Shown here: one piece after another, positions 18,249 to 27,184 of the stretch
How the letters are laid out: each line of letters begins with the position of its first letter
How positions within the stretch are numbered: the first letter of the stretch is position 1
Origin: Urinicoccus massiliensis
GTDB lineage: Bacteria; Bacillota; Clostridia; Tissierellales; Peptoniphilaceae
NCBI RefSeq assembly: GCF_900120405.1
Contig: NZ_LT635493.1
Span: 212,427 to 276,426 of the forward strand
Reading direction: 5' to 3'
Length of the DNA: 64,000 bases
Notes under the pieces: model-generated
What the model was told of the DNA's origin: nothing
What the model saw: only the letters and a program-made list of their open reading frames with translations
The model's database searches: none
Translations under genes and position numbers: made by a program

Positions 18249-19142
18249 CTATCTTCCCAGGACCTTGACTTCCGTTTCTAGGTCGACGCCAAATTGGTCC
18301 TTTACCAACTTTTGTACTGTTTCGATTAATTCCACCACGGCCTGGGTTGTGGCCCCGTCCTTGTTGATGACAAAACCGCAGTGTTTTTGACTCACCTGGG
18401 CTCCCCGGTGGTAGAGGCCCCGACAGCCTGCCTGGTCAATAAGTTGACCAGCATAGTGGCCCGGGGGTCTTTTAAAGGTGGACCCGGCTGAGGGGTATTC
18501 CAGGGGTTGCTTGCTTAGCCGCCTTTGCCATAGGTCTTCCATCTTTTCTTGAATCTTTACAGGGTCTCCCTCTTCCAGGGTAAAACTGGCCCAAAGGACA
18601 ATGTCTTTTTCCTCTTGGACCCGGCTGTGGCGGTAGGCAAAGTCCATCTCCTCATTAGAAAGCACCTTGACCTGGCCTTGCCTGGTCATGAGGCAGACTT
18701 CCTTTACCACTTGAACGCACTCCCCGTCATAGGCTCCAGCATTCATGGTAATGGCTCCCCCAACAGACCCGGGAATGCCGTGGGCAAATTCCAAACCCTC
18801 CAGGGAAAGGTCCAGGGCAAATTCTGCCAGGGCCTTTAGGCTGGCTCCGGAATAGGCCCGGATGGTCTTTTGGTCAATCTTTTCTATTTTTTCAAAGGCC
18901 TGGCCCATGTGGATGACCACTCCATCCAGGCCCTGGTCGCTAATAATTAAATTGGTCCCCTTGCCCAGAACCATCCAGGGCAGGGACTCTTCTTTACAAA
19001 GACGGATGATTTCTTGTATTTCATCCGGGCTTTGGGGCTCAATAAAAACATCCACCGGTCCCCCCAGGCGGAAGCTGGTGTGGTCTTTCATGGGTTCCCG
19101 GTAGTGCACTTGACTAAATTTTGAAAATAGGTCCTTCTCCAT
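18249..19142 (-). CDS. murB: UDP-N-acetylenolpyruvoylglucosamine reductase
   Basis: 297 residues. MurB uses NADPH and FAD to make UDP-N-acetylmuramate, a peptidoglycan precursor. The FAD-binding segment GKGTNLIISDQGLDG, the G-AGIPGSVGGA-type loop (HGIPGSVGGAITMNAGAYD) and the catalytic serine in PSAGSTFKRP are present. The length is that of the short, Gram-positive-type enzyme. First gene of the murB-rapZ-yvcK unit, with 8 nt to rapZ. Confidence 0.96.
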   Translation of the reverse strand: MEKDLFSKFSQVHYREPMKDHTSFRLGGPVDVFIEPQSPDEIQEIIRLCKEESLPWMVLGKGTNLIISDQGLDGVVIHMGQAFEKIEKIDQKTIRAYSGASLKALAEFALDLSLEGLEFAHGIPGSVGGAITMNAGAYDGECVQVVKEVCLMTRQGQVKVLSNEEMDFAYRHSRVQEEKDIVLWASFTLEEGDPVKIQEKMEDLWQRRLSKQPLEYPSAGSTFKRPPGHYAGQLIDQAGCRGLYHRGAQVSQKHCGFVINKDGATTQAVVELIETVQKLVKDQFGVDLETEVKVLGR

Positions 19143-19159
19143 AACTCACCTCTATTTTT

Positions 19160-19165
19160 ATTATA
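19160..19165 (-). promoter_or_regulatory. -10 box for murB
   Basis: A perfect TATAAT on the minus strand lies 18 bases before the murB start, with an AGAGGTGAG ribosome site between. No good -35 is visible at 16-18 bases. Confidence 0.45.
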
Positions 19166-19207
19166 CTCTATCCCCGGCAAGAATCCTAGATTTAAACTTC
19201 CAGTCTG

Positions 19208-19236
19208 TTGAAAATCCAATCCCAAAAGCCTATAAT
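19208..19236 (+). promoter_or_regulatory. Promoter of the permease-larB pair
   Basis: TTGAAA (19208-19213) and TATAAT (19231-19236) are 17 bases apart, with AGGGAGGAA before the ATG at 19267. Confidence 0.83.
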
Positions 19237-19266
19237 AGATAATATTAACTTTACTAGGGAGGAACT

Positions 19267-20640
19267 ATGAAGGAAACATCAAATTATCAAGCCTATGGCC
19301 TTTCCACCGTCATCACCATGATTGTGGGGATTGTCGTAGGCTCAGGAATCTTTTTTAAGGCCGATGACATTCTCATTGCCACTGGCGGAAATTTCAAATT
19401 GGGCCTGGTGATCCTGGTCCTGGGGGCCACTGGAATTATCTTCGGCTCTCTTAGCCTGTCCCAATTGGCCCTGGACAACCAGGCCAGCGGCGGAGCCATG
19501 TCCTATTTTGAGGACACCTGGAACCGGTCCATTGCCTCGGGCTTTGGCCTCTTTCAATTGGTCATGTACCTTCCCAGCGTCCCGGCCGTAGTGGCCTGGG
19601 CCGGTGCCCTCTATACTTTTATGATCCTAGATATTCCCTCCAGCTTGGAAATGCAAGTGGGCCTGGGCCTGGTTTACCTCACCGTCTTTTGCCTCTTAAA
19701 TGCCCTGAGGCGGATTTGGGGAGGCTACCTGCAAAACCTGTCCACCTTTGTCAAGCTGATCCCCCTCTTCCTCATTGCCCTAGCTGGAATTTTTCTCGGC
19801 AAGGGGAGCCTGCCCCTGCCAGCTGGTGTAACTCCTGTGGAGCCATCCAACCAGGGCATGAGTTTTCTTGCCGCCCTGGCCCCCATGGCCTTTTCCTATG
19901 ACGGCTGGATTATTTCCACCACCATTGTTCCCGAGGTGAAAAATCCCAAGAAAAATGTTCCCCTGGCCCTAATCCTTTCTCCCCTCTTGATTTTATTTAT
20001 CTACATCCTCTACTTTACAGGGGTTGTCCACTATGTAGGGGAAGGTTTTATCCTGACCATGGGAGATGCCACCATCAATTCCATTTCCATGGACCTCTTG
20101 GGGCCCATTGGGGGCAAGGTTCTGATGATCTTTGTCTTGATTTCGGTTTTGGGCGTTTTAAACGGCATCTGCCTGGGTGGAATCCGGATGCCCCAAGCCC
20201 TGGCCCAAAGAGGCGTGCTTCCCAAGACCATGGAAGAACTCCACCCCCGCTATCAAATCAACCTCCGGGCCAGCTTAGCCTTCTACCTCTTGACCCTCTT
20301 CTGGATGGCTCTCCACTATCTCATTTTAAAATTCAACCTTTTAGGAGGTCGGGATGCCAGTGAAATTGCCATTGTCTTTTCCTATGCATCCTATATCCTC
20401 CTCTATATCCGCTTGATCCAAGGCTACCTAAGAGGCCGCTACAAGAGCTTTTTTAAGAACTTCTTTGCCCCCATCATGGCCACTCTTGCTGCCTTTTTAA
20501 TGATTGGGGGAGCCTTGATCTCCAGTCCCTTTTACGTCTTGGCCTTTTTACTCTTAAATACCCTGGTTTTTCTCCTAGGGACAAAACTTTACAAGGAGGA
20601 CAAAGATGAACGAATCCCAAGTCAAAAAAATCATCAGTGA
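19267..20640 (+). CDS. APC-family amino-acid permease
   Basis: 457 residues with about twelve hydrophobic segments. The first helix carries the APC signature VGIVVGSGIFFKADDI (around residues 20-35), where the unwound GSG binds the substrate backbone. The overall pattern resembles the LAT/SteT exchanger branch. The substrate cannot be read from the sequence. The last 35 nt overlap the start of larB in another frame, so the two are one transcript with coupled translation; why an amino-acid permease pairs with larB is unclear. Confidence 0.85.
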   Translation: MKETSNYQAYGLSTVITMIVGIVVGSGIFFKADDILIATGGNFKLGLVILVLGATGIIFGSLSLSQLALDNQASGGAMSYFEDTWNRSIASGFGLFQLVMYLPSVPAVVAWAGALYTFMILDIPSSLEMQVGLGLVYLTVFCLLNALRRIWGGYLQNLSTFVKLIPLFLIALAGIFLGKGSLPLPAGVTPVEPSNQGMSFLAALAPMAFSYDGWIISTTIVPEVKNPKKNVPLALILSPLLILFIYILYFTGVVHYVGEGFILTMGDATINSISMDLLGPIGGKVLMIFVLISVLGVLNGICLGGIRMPQALAQRGVLPKTMEELHPRYQINLRASLAFYLLTLFWMALHYLILKFNLLGGRDASEIAIVFSYASYILLYIRLIQGYLRGRYKSFFKNFFAPIMATLAAFLMIGGALISSPFYVLAFLLLNTLVFLLGTKLYKEDKDERIPSQKNHQ

Positions 20641-21343
20641 TTGCCTGGATGGGCAACTTTCTCTAGATGAAGCCAGCAGCCAGGTCCTGGGTGTCTTAAA
20701 ATTAGGTGATGCCCAAGTGGACCTGGACCGGAAAGACCGGTGTGGTTTCCAAGAAGTAATCTACGGCAAGTCCAAAACCATTCCCCAAGTGGTGGAAATT
20801 TTAGGCGCCATGGCCCAAAGGGGCCTGGACAACATCCTGGTTACCAAGGCTTCAGCCCAAATGGGCCAGGTCTTAGTAGAAAAATTTTCCGGTTCCTATG
20901 ACCCGGCCTCCCAATTGTACCACTATGGGTCCTACCCGCCAGCTGTGGACCAGGCCACCCTTCTCTGCGCCGGAACCTCAGACCTGCCCATTGCCCAAGA
21001 GTGCTTTCTAACCCTTAAGGCCCTGGGAATTTCCTGTAACTTTATCAAGGATGTGGGCGTGGCAGGAATCCACCGCCTTTTAAACTACCAGGATGACCTG
21101 GCCCGGTCCAAGGTGGTTATTGTCATTGCCGGTATGGAGGGGGCCCTGCTTTCCGTTGTCGGTGGCCTGGTCAAGTGTCCCTTGATTGGCGTTCCCACCA
21201 GCGTGGGCTACGGAGCCAGCTTCCAGGGCTTGGCCGCTCTTTTATCCATGCTCAACTCCTGCGCAGCCGGTTCGGCTGTTGTCAATATTGACAATGGTTT
21301 CGGCGCCGCCGTCCTGGCCAGTCGAATCCTTCAAGTCCATTAA
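20606..21343 (+). CDS. larB: LarB-type (PurE-related) carboxylase, nickel-pincer cofactor synthesis
   Basis: 245 residues. LarB carboxylates and hydrolyses nicotinic acid adenine dinucleotide, the first step of the nickel-pincer nucleotide cofactor of lactate racemase. The N-terminal RCGFQEVIYGKSKT segment and the C-terminal PurE-like fold (VVIVIAGMEGALLSVVGGL, then PTSVGYGASFQG) match the family. A GGAGG ribosome site sits inside the end of the permease gene. No larA, larC or larE is in the window, which is unusual because they normally cluster. Confidence 0.85.
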   Translation: MNESQVKKIISDCLDGQLSLDEASSQVLGVLKLGDAQVDLDRKDRCGFQEVIYGKSKTIPQVVEILGAMAQRGLDNILVTKASAQMGQVLVEKFSGSYDPASQLYHYGSYPPAVDQATLLCAGTSDLPIAQECFLTLKALGISCNFIKDVGVAGIHRLLNYQDDLARSKVVIVIAGMEGALLSVVGGLVKCPLIGVPTSVGYGASFQGLAALLSMLNSCAAGSAVVNIDNGFGAAVLASRILQVH

Positions 21344-21352
21344 GCCATAAAA

Positions 21353-21390
21353 AAAAGAAGTAGTCTTTTTCTAAAAGCTACTTCTTTTCT
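21353..21390. terminator. Bidirectional terminator between larB and recR
   Basis: A 10-bp stem (AAAGAAGTAG at 21354-21363 with CTACTTCTTT at 21378-21387) has A-rich 5' and T-rich 3' flanks. It ends larB on the plus strand and overlaps the recR stop on the minus strand. Confidence 0.8.
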
Positions 21391-21986
21391 TTTATTTCTA
21401 CGCGGTTTTCCAGGGCCGTTCCCACCGTTACGGCATCATAGTATTCCATGTCTCCCCCAACGGGTAGGCCGTAGGAGATCCGGGTGCACTTAATCCCCAT
21501 GGGTTGGATGAGCTGGGCCAGGTAAAGGGCCGTCAATTGTCCATCCTGGGTGGGATTGGTGGCCAGGATCACCTCTTTAAAGTCATGGTCTCCCAAGCGG
21601 GTCAAGAGTTCTGGAATGGTAAGCTCATTGGGGCCCAAGCCTCTTTGGGGGGCAATAACCCCATGGAGGACATGGTAGTAGCCGTTGAACTTGCCAGTTT
21701 TTTCCATGGTCACCACATCTTTTGGATGTTCCACCACACAGAGGATGGACCCGTCCCTTTTGGGGTTGGCGCAAATCTCACAGGGGTCCTGGTCTGAATA
21801 GTTGGAACAAAGAGAGCATTTTTTGGTCTCTCTTTTGGCCGTCACCAGGGCCTGGGCCAAACTTTCCACATCTTTTTCATCCTGGTCCAGAAGGTAGTAG
21901 GTCAGCCTTTGGGCTGTCTTTCGACCAATTCCTGGCAGCCTGGACAGTTCATAGACTAGACTTTCAATGGGTTGTTGCCCCTTCAT
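21378..21986 (-). CDS. recR: Recombination mediator RecR
   Basis: 202 residues. RecR works with RecO/RecF to load RecA at gaps. The helix-hairpin-helix (LSRLPGIGRKTAQRL), the four-cysteine zinc finger (CSLC...CEIC), and the Toprim domain (ILCVVEHPKDV) are all visible in order. It overlaps ybaB by one base (ATG/TGA type) in the standard dnaX-ybaB-recR order. Confidence 0.97.
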   Translation of the reverse strand: MKGQQPIESLVYELSRLPGIGRKTAQRLTYYLLDQDEKDVESLAQALVTAKRETKKCSLCSNYSDQDPCEICANPKRDGSILCVVEHPKDVVTMEKTGKFNGYYHVLHGVIAPQRGLGPNELTIPELLTRLGDHDFKEVILATNPTQDGQLTALYLAQLIQPMGIKCTRISYGLPVGGDMEYYDAVTVGTALENRVEIKEKK

Positions 21987-22321
21987 TAAAACATCCCCGG
22001 GATATTAAGGCCACCAGTCATCTTTTGGTAGGCTTCTTGGGACTTGTCGTCCACTTTTCGCATGGCTTCATTGACAGCAGCTAGGATTAAGTCTTCCAAG
22101 GTTTCTACATCATCAGGGTCTACCACTTCCTTGTCAATGTGGATTTCTAAAACTTCCTTTTCCCCATTGACCTTGGCTGTAACCACTCCACCACCGGAAG
22201 AAGCTTCCACAACAGATTCCTTGAGTTGGTTTTGCATTTCTTCCATTTGCTTTTGCAGCTTTTGTACCTGCTTCATCATATTTTTATTGTTTCCCATGCC
22301 GGGAAATCCACCACGTGCCAT
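21986..22321 (-). CDS. ebfC: YbaB/EbfC nucleoid-associated protein
   Basis: 111 residues. The central [19 protein letters not shown] helix, the [18 protein letters not shown] strand segment and the C-terminal helix are typical. YbaB proteins are dimeric DNA-binding proteins. The N-terminus [18 protein letters not shown] is the common glycine/methionine-rich form. Lies 10 nt after dnaX. Confidence 0.95.
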   Translation of the reverse strand: MARGGFPGMGNNKNMMKQVQKLQKQMEEMQNQLKESVVEASSGGGVVTAKVNGEKEVLEIHIDKEVVDPDDVETLEDLILAAVNEAMRKVDDKSQEAYQKMTGGLNIPGMF

Positions 22322-22331
22322 GTTTTCCTCC

Positions 22332-23951
22332 TTATTTTTTCTCTACAAGGTCTTGGCCGAAAAAGTCCACGACCTTATTTTTCTTATCTTTTTCCTGGTC
22401 TTCTTTTAAATGGATGGACACCTGAAGGTCCTCATCCAGAACCTTTTGAAAGGCCTCTGTAATCAAGTGGAGATTTTCCTTGTCGGATAAATTTCGCACA
22501 TGAAATTGGAAGTCGGGCTCAAAGACCAGTCGAACCTGCTTGCCTTCCTTATAGGCCTTGGCATCTTTTAAGAGGGCATAGATGGTAATCTTTCCGCAGT
22601 CCTTGCAATAGTCCTTGACCTCATCAAAAAGATCCATGTCGATTTCCTGACCCGGTTCCTGGTCCTGTTTTTCTATTATACCATGTTCCCCATCTTCCTT
22701 AAAGGAGGGAGATTTTTCCTCTTTTTGGATCTTGGGAGTCCCTTCTTGGACAGGACCTTTTTCCTCTCCAGGGGCCTGGTTTTTTTCCCCTATCTCTTGG
22801 GGTTTTTTAGGAGCCTCCTGGACTTTCTCTGGTTTGGGACTAGACCCTAGGTCTTGGTCCAAGGCCTTGGCCGAGGGGGTCTTTTCTTGGAGCCTGGTCT
22901 GACCTCCAAAGGCTAGGTAGGCATCCATAAAGCCAATTTCAACAGCCAAAAGGGGGTCCTTGGAATAGCGCAGGGTCTGGATACTTTCTTCCAGGCCATG
23001 CATGGCTTGGAGCCAGAAGGCCAGTTGAAAGTCTTCCAAGTAATCCTTGTCAACCTTGTGGCCGGATTGGACTTGGACCACCAAGTCCTTCATTTGGTAG
23101 AGAAGGTCCATAAGGAGTCTTTCCAGGTCCCGCCCGTCCTTGTAGGCTTGGTTGAGGATGGAAATAAAAGAAAAGGTCCGGTCTTTCACCAGGTCTCTTA
23201 ATACTTGGTCTATAAGGTCATCTTCCACCAGGCCCAGGCTGTCTTGGACTTGGTCCCGGGTCAGGTGCTTGTCTAGATAGAGGCACTGCTCTAAAAGAGA
23301 CAGGGCATCCCGCATGGCCCCCTGGCTATGCCGGGCAATCAAGGCCAGGGCATCCCGATCTGCCGTCTTTCCTTCCTTTTCTAAAATCCCCTCCATGCCC
23401 TGGATAATGGTGTCTTGGTCCAGGCGGCGGAATTGAAACCTCTGGCAGCGAGACCGGATGGTGGCCGGGATTTTTTCCAGCTCTGTTGTAGCCAGGATAA
23501 AAATCAAGTGCTTGGGAGGCTCTTCCAAGATTTTTAAGAGGGCATTAAAAGCCCCCTTGCTCAACATATGTACTTCGTCAATGATGTAGACCTTGTAGCG
23601 GCCAATTCCCGGAGGGTAAACCACCCTTTCCTTGAGTTCCCGGATGTCATCCACCCCATTGTTGGAGGCGGCATCCATTTCCACCACATCCATCATCCGG
23701 TCTTCCAGGATGAGTTTACAATTTTCACATTCATTACAGGGGTTGCCATCTACGGGGTGGAGGCAGTTGACGGCCCGGGAAAAAATCTTGGCCGCCGAGG
23801 TCTTGCCTGTGCCCCGAGTTCCGGAAAATAAGTAGGCATGGCTGGTTTGCCCCTGGATAATTTGATTTTTTAAGGGTATGGTCACCTGTTTTTGACCTAA
23901 AAGCTCATCAAAAGTCTTGGACCGATACTTACGATAGAGTGCTTGGTACAT
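22332..23951 (-). CDS. dnaX: DNA polymerase III subunits gamma/tau
   Basis: 539 residues. The clamp-loader ATPase has the P-loop [12 protein letters not shown] (about residues 45-56), the zinc cysteines ([16 protein letters not shown]), the DEVH Walker B and the sensor SRC motif (RSRCQRFQF). After about residue 365 comes a charged Lys/Glu/Pro-rich linker and then the tau C-terminal domain. I did not identify a programmed-frameshift site. It has its own promoter and leads dnaX-ybaB-recR. Confidence 0.95.
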   Translation of the reverse strand: MYQALYRKYRSKTFDELLGQKQVTIPLKNQIIQGQTSHAYLFSGTRGTGKTSAAKIFSRAVNCLHPVDGNPCNECENCKLILEDRMMDVVEMDAASNNGVDDIRELKERVVYPPGIGRYKVYIIDEVHMLSKGAFNALLKILEEPPKHLIFILATTELEKIPATIRSRCQRFQFRRLDQDTIIQGMEGILEKEGKTADRDALALIARHSQGAMRDALSLLEQCLYLDKHLTRDQVQDSLGLVEDDLIDQVLRDLVKDRTFSFISILNQAYKDGRDLERLLMDLLYQMKDLVVQVQSGHKVDKDYLEDFQLAFWLQAMHGLEESIQTLRYSKDPLLAVEIGFMDAYLAFGGQTRLQEKTPSAKALDQDLGSSPKPEKVQEAPKKPQEIGEKNQAPGEEKGPVQEGTPKIQKEEKSPSFKEDGEHGIIEKQDQEPGQEIDMDLFDEVKDYCKDCGKITIYALLKDAKAYKEGKQVRLVFEPDFQFHVRNLSDKENLHLITEAFQKVLDEDLQVSIHLKEDQEKDKKNKVVDFFGQDLVEKK

Positions 23952-23971
23952 TTTATCCCACCTTTTCTTTT

Positions 23972-23980
23972 ATTATAGCA
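23972..23980 (-). promoter_or_regulatory. Extended -10 promoter of dnaX
   Basis: TGC followed directly by TATAAT on the minus strand, about 20 bases before the dnaX ATG. The -35 region is poor, which fits an extended -10 promoter. Confidence 0.55.
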
Positions 23981-24112
23981 AATCTTGTCCTTGGATAGAA
24001 AGTTACTTTCGTCAAAAATTTTTAACGAAATTTACACCTAATTTTCACAATCTTGGGTTACACTATAGCTGTCAATGAAAATGACGTATATTATTTAGGA
24101 GGTATTTTAGAA

Positions 24113-24403
24113 ATGAAAACATTACGTAAAGTATTAGCTGTTGCTTCTGTTGGAGCTTTAATGATCGGTGCTGTTGCTTGTGGTAACAAACCAGCTAACA
24201 ACGCTGCTAACGCTGCTAACAACGCTCAAAACGCTGCTGCTGAAGCTAACAAAGCTGCAACTAACGCTCAAGCTGAAGCTAACAAACAAGCTACTGAAGC
24301 TAACAAGGCTCAAAACAACGCTAACGCTGCTAAAGACAATGCTGCTAACGCTGCTAACGCTGCTGAAAAAGCTGACGCTGAAGCAACTAACGCTGCTAAC
24401 TAA
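24113..24403 (+). CDS. Small alanine/asparagine-rich lipoprotein (alanine-zipper type)
   Basis: 96-residue precursor from the ATG at 24113, which has AGGAGG nine bases upstream; a longer frame to 24053 lacks support. Residues 1-22 form a signal peptide ending in a lipobox-like GAVAC, so Cys23 should be lipid-modified. The 74-residue mature part is almost only Ala, Asn, Lys, Glu and Gln, with Ala every three or four residues. That is the pattern of a long helix or alanine-zipper coiled coil like Lpp/OprI-type outer-membrane lipoproteins. Codons are almost all GCT and AAC, unlike its neighbours, suggesting high expression. Function unknown. Confidence 0.8.
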   Translation: MKTLRKVLAVASVGALMIGAVACGNKPANNAANAANNAQNAAAEANKAATNAQAEANKQATEANKAQNNANAAKDNAANAANAAEKADAEATNAAN

Positions 24404-24437
24404 TTTTAGCTATTGAGTTCATTTTAAAAGCAAAAAG

Positions 24438-24468
24438 AAAAGCTCCGGAATCCCGGAGCTTTCTTTTG
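24438..24468 (+). terminator. Terminator of the lipoprotein gene
   Basis: A perfect 8-bp stem AGCTCCGG/CCGGAGCT with a 4-nt loop (AATC), extended by A/T pairs, is followed by TTCTTTTGTTT. It lies 35 bases after the stop, so the lipoprotein is probably monocistronic. Confidence 0.85.
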
Positions 24469-24494
24469 TTTATCCGTCAATTTACAAGATTTTA

Positions 24495-24503
24495 TGGTAT
24501 AAT
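24495..24503 (+). promoter_or_regulatory. Extended -10 promoter of the zinc-ribbon protein
   Basis: TGG followed by a perfect TATAAT (24498-24503), about 55 bases before the ATG at 24559. No consensus -35 is seen. Confidence 0.6.
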
Positions 24504-24558
24504 AAATATATTGTAGACGACTTGACTCGCTATAGATTAAAGAACAAGGAGGGGCTTT

Positions 24559-26205
24559 ATGTATTGTATCAATTGCGGTGAAAAACTTGTAGATGGAGCA
24601 AAGTTTTGCCACCGCTGCGGAACAAAGCAACCTTTTATACCCCAATCTTCCACAAGATCCTACCCTCCCCTAAGAGAAGAAGAGATTGAAAAAGAAAAAC
24701 CTCTGGACGGGCCTAGATCTATTGAAGAAACCATGCAGTCCACCAGCGACTTGGTGGACTTAATCCAACAGGTAGATGAAAAAATAAATACAGACCTTAC
24801 ACTCCACTCCCGGGACCAAGGTGAGGACAATCCAAAATTCATCGGACCCAAGAAGGTCAAGGACCCCAGTCCCCAACCCACGGGCAAGACCCAACCTGTA
24901 GCTAAAATTAGCCAAGACTTGCAAGAGGTCAAGGGTCCTGAGTCCAAAAAAGAAGAAGAAGAGAAAAAATCTCCCCTTCCCCAGACCAAGGACAAGGACC
25001 CGACTGGAGGGGTTCTTAACAAGTTCAAGGCCGCCTGGCACAAGTTTATCCATGAAGAAGATGACGAATACAGTATCTTTGCAGCCCTGAAAAACAAGTC
25101 CACCCCTCAAGAGGACATCCAACGCAACATCAGCGATGCAGAAAAACTTCCCATGGAGTCCATTGAGCAAAAGGCCAGCCCCCAATCCATTGACTTTAGT
25201 GCAGATGCCCAAGTCCTGAAAGAAATTGTGGCCAAGAAAAAAATGGACCCCAAAAAAATAGAGGACCTGAAGAAGTCTGAGTTGGAAAATAAGGAAAGAT
25301 TGGAAAAAATCCGCCAAAGGAACCTCCAATTAAAGCCCAAGGATTCCAACGACTACCTCTACTATCCCGATTCCTTTGACCATATGGACTTTGATTCCAT
25401 GGACAAGGTGGAAGACAACGACCTGTCCAAGTCCCAAAAAATCGTCTTTACCCCGGAAATTTTGGAAGAAGAATCCTTTACCCACAAGGCCAAGGCCTCT
25501 CTCAAGGGTCTCTTTGCTGGCAAGGCCAAGGCCCCTAAAGACCGACCCAAGAAAAAGAAAAAGTCGGCAGCCAGGGTCTTGGAAGAAGGACTCCTGGAAG
25601 CCAAGGAAGAAGACCGGGAGGCTAAAACTTCCGGCAAGACTGAAAAAATTGACGACTATATGGAAAGAGTCCACGACCGAATTTATGACGGCCTGGAAAA
25701 ACTCCACGATACCGGTCAAAAGGGTGTCCTCTTCCTGGCCATTATCGGCTTGGTCTTTTGCCTATTGCCTGTGGCCCTGGTGGGCCGGTCTTTTGTCGCC
25801 ATTATCTACGGCATTTTAAAAGTCCTGATGACGGCCTTTATCTTCTATACGGCCCATAAACTTGCCTTTAAGTCTGTCCGCATTCAAGTTTCCAAGCCCC
25901 TGCAAAACCTAGGCTGCCTGGCCAACTGGACCCTTTGCCAAGTGGTCCTGGCCATCCTCTTCCTCATCTACCCCCGGCAGGCCACTCTGGGCTTTAACAT
26001 GCTGGGAGCCGTCACCCCAACCATTTGGGCAACCCTGATCTATTACTTTATCACCTGCCTTTTTGCCCAAGGTCTCTTGTGGCACCGGCTCAAGGGCGTG
26101 GCCAAGATCCAATTTTTAGGCTGGTATGCCATTAGCTTTATTACCCTGGACCTAATTTCAAAATTGATTTGGATTTTGTTGAACTTTATCCTATCCTTAA
26201 GCTAA
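24559..26205 (+). CDS. Zinc-ribbon membrane protein of unknown function
   Basis: 548 residues. The N-terminus is a zinc ribbon with two CxxC pairs (CINC at 3-6 and CHRC at 17-20). A long, highly charged Lys/Glu/Asp/Pro stretch of about 350 residues follows, probably disordered. The C-terminal 150 residues hold four or five hydrophobic helices (starting near GVLFLAIIGLVFCLLPVAL). The layout resembles zinc-ribbon/YIP1-like membrane proteins in Bacillota, but I do not recognise a specific family. The flanking promoter and terminator make it a single-gene unit. Confidence 0.7.
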   Translation: MYCINCGEKLVDGAKFCHRCGTKQPFIPQSSTRSYPPLREEEIEKEKPLDGPRSIEETMQSTSDLVDLIQQVDEKINTDLTLHSRDQGEDNPKFIGPKKVKDPSPQPTGKTQPVAKISQDLQEVKGPESKKEEEEKKSPLPQTKDKDPTGGVLNKFKAAWHKFIHEEDDEYSIFAALKNKSTPQEDIQRNISDAEKLPMESIEQKASPQSIDFSADAQVLKEIVAKKKMDPKKIEDLKKSELENKERLEKIRQRNLQLKPKDSNDYLYYPDSFDHMDFDSMDKVEDNDLSKSQKIVFTPEILEEESFTHKAKASLKGLFAGKAKAPKDRPKKKKKSAARVLEEGLLEAKEEDREAKTSGKTEKIDDYMERVHDRIYDGLEKLHDTGQKGVLFLAIIGLVFCLLPVALVGRSFVAIIYGILKVLMTAFIFYTAHKLAFKSVRIQVSKPLQNLGCLANWTLCQVVLAILFLIYPRQATLGFNMLGAVTPTIWATLIYYFITCLFAQGLLWHRLKGVAKIQFLGWYAISFITLDLISKLIWILLNFILSLS

Positions 26206-26230
26206 AAAAGAGCCTCCGGGCTCTTTTTCT
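26205..26230 (+). terminator. Terminator of the zinc-ribbon gene
   Basis: An AAAAAGAGCC / GGCTCTTTTT hairpin with a short loop and a T-run directly after the stop codon. Confidence 0.85.
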
Positions 26231-26239
26231 TCTTCCGGC

Positions 26240-26268
26240 TTGTCAATTCCCCACTTTTGCTTTAAGAT
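26240..26268 (+). promoter_or_regulatory. Candidate promoter of NAD kinase
   Basis: TTGTCA (26240-26245) and TAAGAT (26263-26268) are 17 bases apart. The -10 is imperfect. Confidence 0.4.
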
Positions 26269-26321
26269 TATAAAAGAATAAGTATGTATAAATATCTATT
26301 TTATGAATAAAGGAGTTTGCT

Positions 26322-27128
26322 TTGACAGAAAAGCCCATTGTAAATATTATTTCAAATTCAAATTATGAGTCCCGCCGGGTTAGCAAGCGGCTCATGGACA
26401 AATTACTTGCGCTAAATTTTGTCCCCAGCCTGGACTTTAACCAAGAAGCGGTTTTAACCATTGTCGTGGGAGGAGACGGGGCCTTTATTAAGGCGGTAAA
26501 TAAGACGGCCTTTTCCAGCATCCCCGTTGTGGGAATCAACACCGGCCACCTGGGCTTTTACCAGGAAATCATCCCGGACCAATTAGACGACTTTTTAAAG
26601 GCCTATGTAGAAGGTAACTACATGATTGAAGAACTCAGCCTTATTGGGGCCGAAGTCTTTACAAAAAATCGCAGTTTCTACCTGACGGCCCTGAACGAAA
26701 TTGTCATCAAGGCCCAGCACTCCAAGGTCATCCACCTCAACCTCTTTTTAAACCGCAACCATGTGGAAAAATTTTCCGGCGACGGGATGTTAGTGGCCAC
26801 CCCTTCCGGGTCTACAGGCTACAACTTTTCCGCCGGTGGGTCCCTGATCTACCCCACCATGGAAGTCCTGGAAATCACCCCCCTAAACCCCCTTACCTCC
26901 TCCGCCTACCGGAGCCTGTCCAATTCCATTGTCATTCCCGGGGACATTATCACAACCATTGTCCCGGAACGCCGCTACACCAATAGCTCCCTACTGGTGG
27001 TGGATGGTGTGGAATACACTTACCGGCAGTTGCGGAAAATCAACATCCGGATGAGTAAGAGAAAGATCCAAAGAATTACCCTAAATAAGGACAATTATTG
27101 GACCAACCTCAAGTCCAAATTCCTATAA
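26322..27128 (+). CDS. nadK: NAD kinase
   Basis: 268 residues. It phosphorylates NAD to NADP using ATP or polyphosphate. The GGDGAFIKAV motif (near residue 50), VGINTGHLGFYQE, ALNEIVIK and SGDGMLVATPSGSTGYNFSAGG are the family signatures. The start is a TTG at 26322 with AAGGAG six bases upstream; the nearby ATG is in another frame. It is a single gene between promoter and terminator. Confidence 0.93.
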   Translation: MTEKPIVNIISNSNYESRRVSKRLMDKLLALNFVPSLDFNQEAVLTIVVGGDGAFIKAVNKTAFSSIPVVGINTGHLGFYQEIIPDQLDDFLKAYVEGNYMIEELSLIGAEVFTKNRSFYLTALNEIVIKAQHSKVIHLNLFLNRNHVEKFSGDGMLVATPSGSTGYNFSAGGSLIYPTMEVLEITPLNPLTSSAYRSLSNSIVIPGDIITTIVPERRYTNSSLLVVDGVEYTYRQLRKINIRMSKRKIQRITLNKDNYWTNLKSKFL

Positions 27129-27162
27129 AAAAGCTTGTGGAGATATCTCCACAAGCTTTTTT
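27127..27162. terminator. Long palindromic terminator after nadK
   Basis: A perfect self-complementary stretch of 36 bases (arms of up to 18) is framed by A6 on the left and T6 on the right. It can terminate nadK on the plus strand and the ABC operon arriving on the minus strand. Confidence 0.88.
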
Positions 27163-27184
27163 GTTGGCAATTTTTTCATGATTT

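Noticed and set aside
24053-24112. Longer start for the small lipoprotein
   Set aside because: The added 20 residues destroy the signal peptide, and AGGAGG stands directly before the ATG at 24113.
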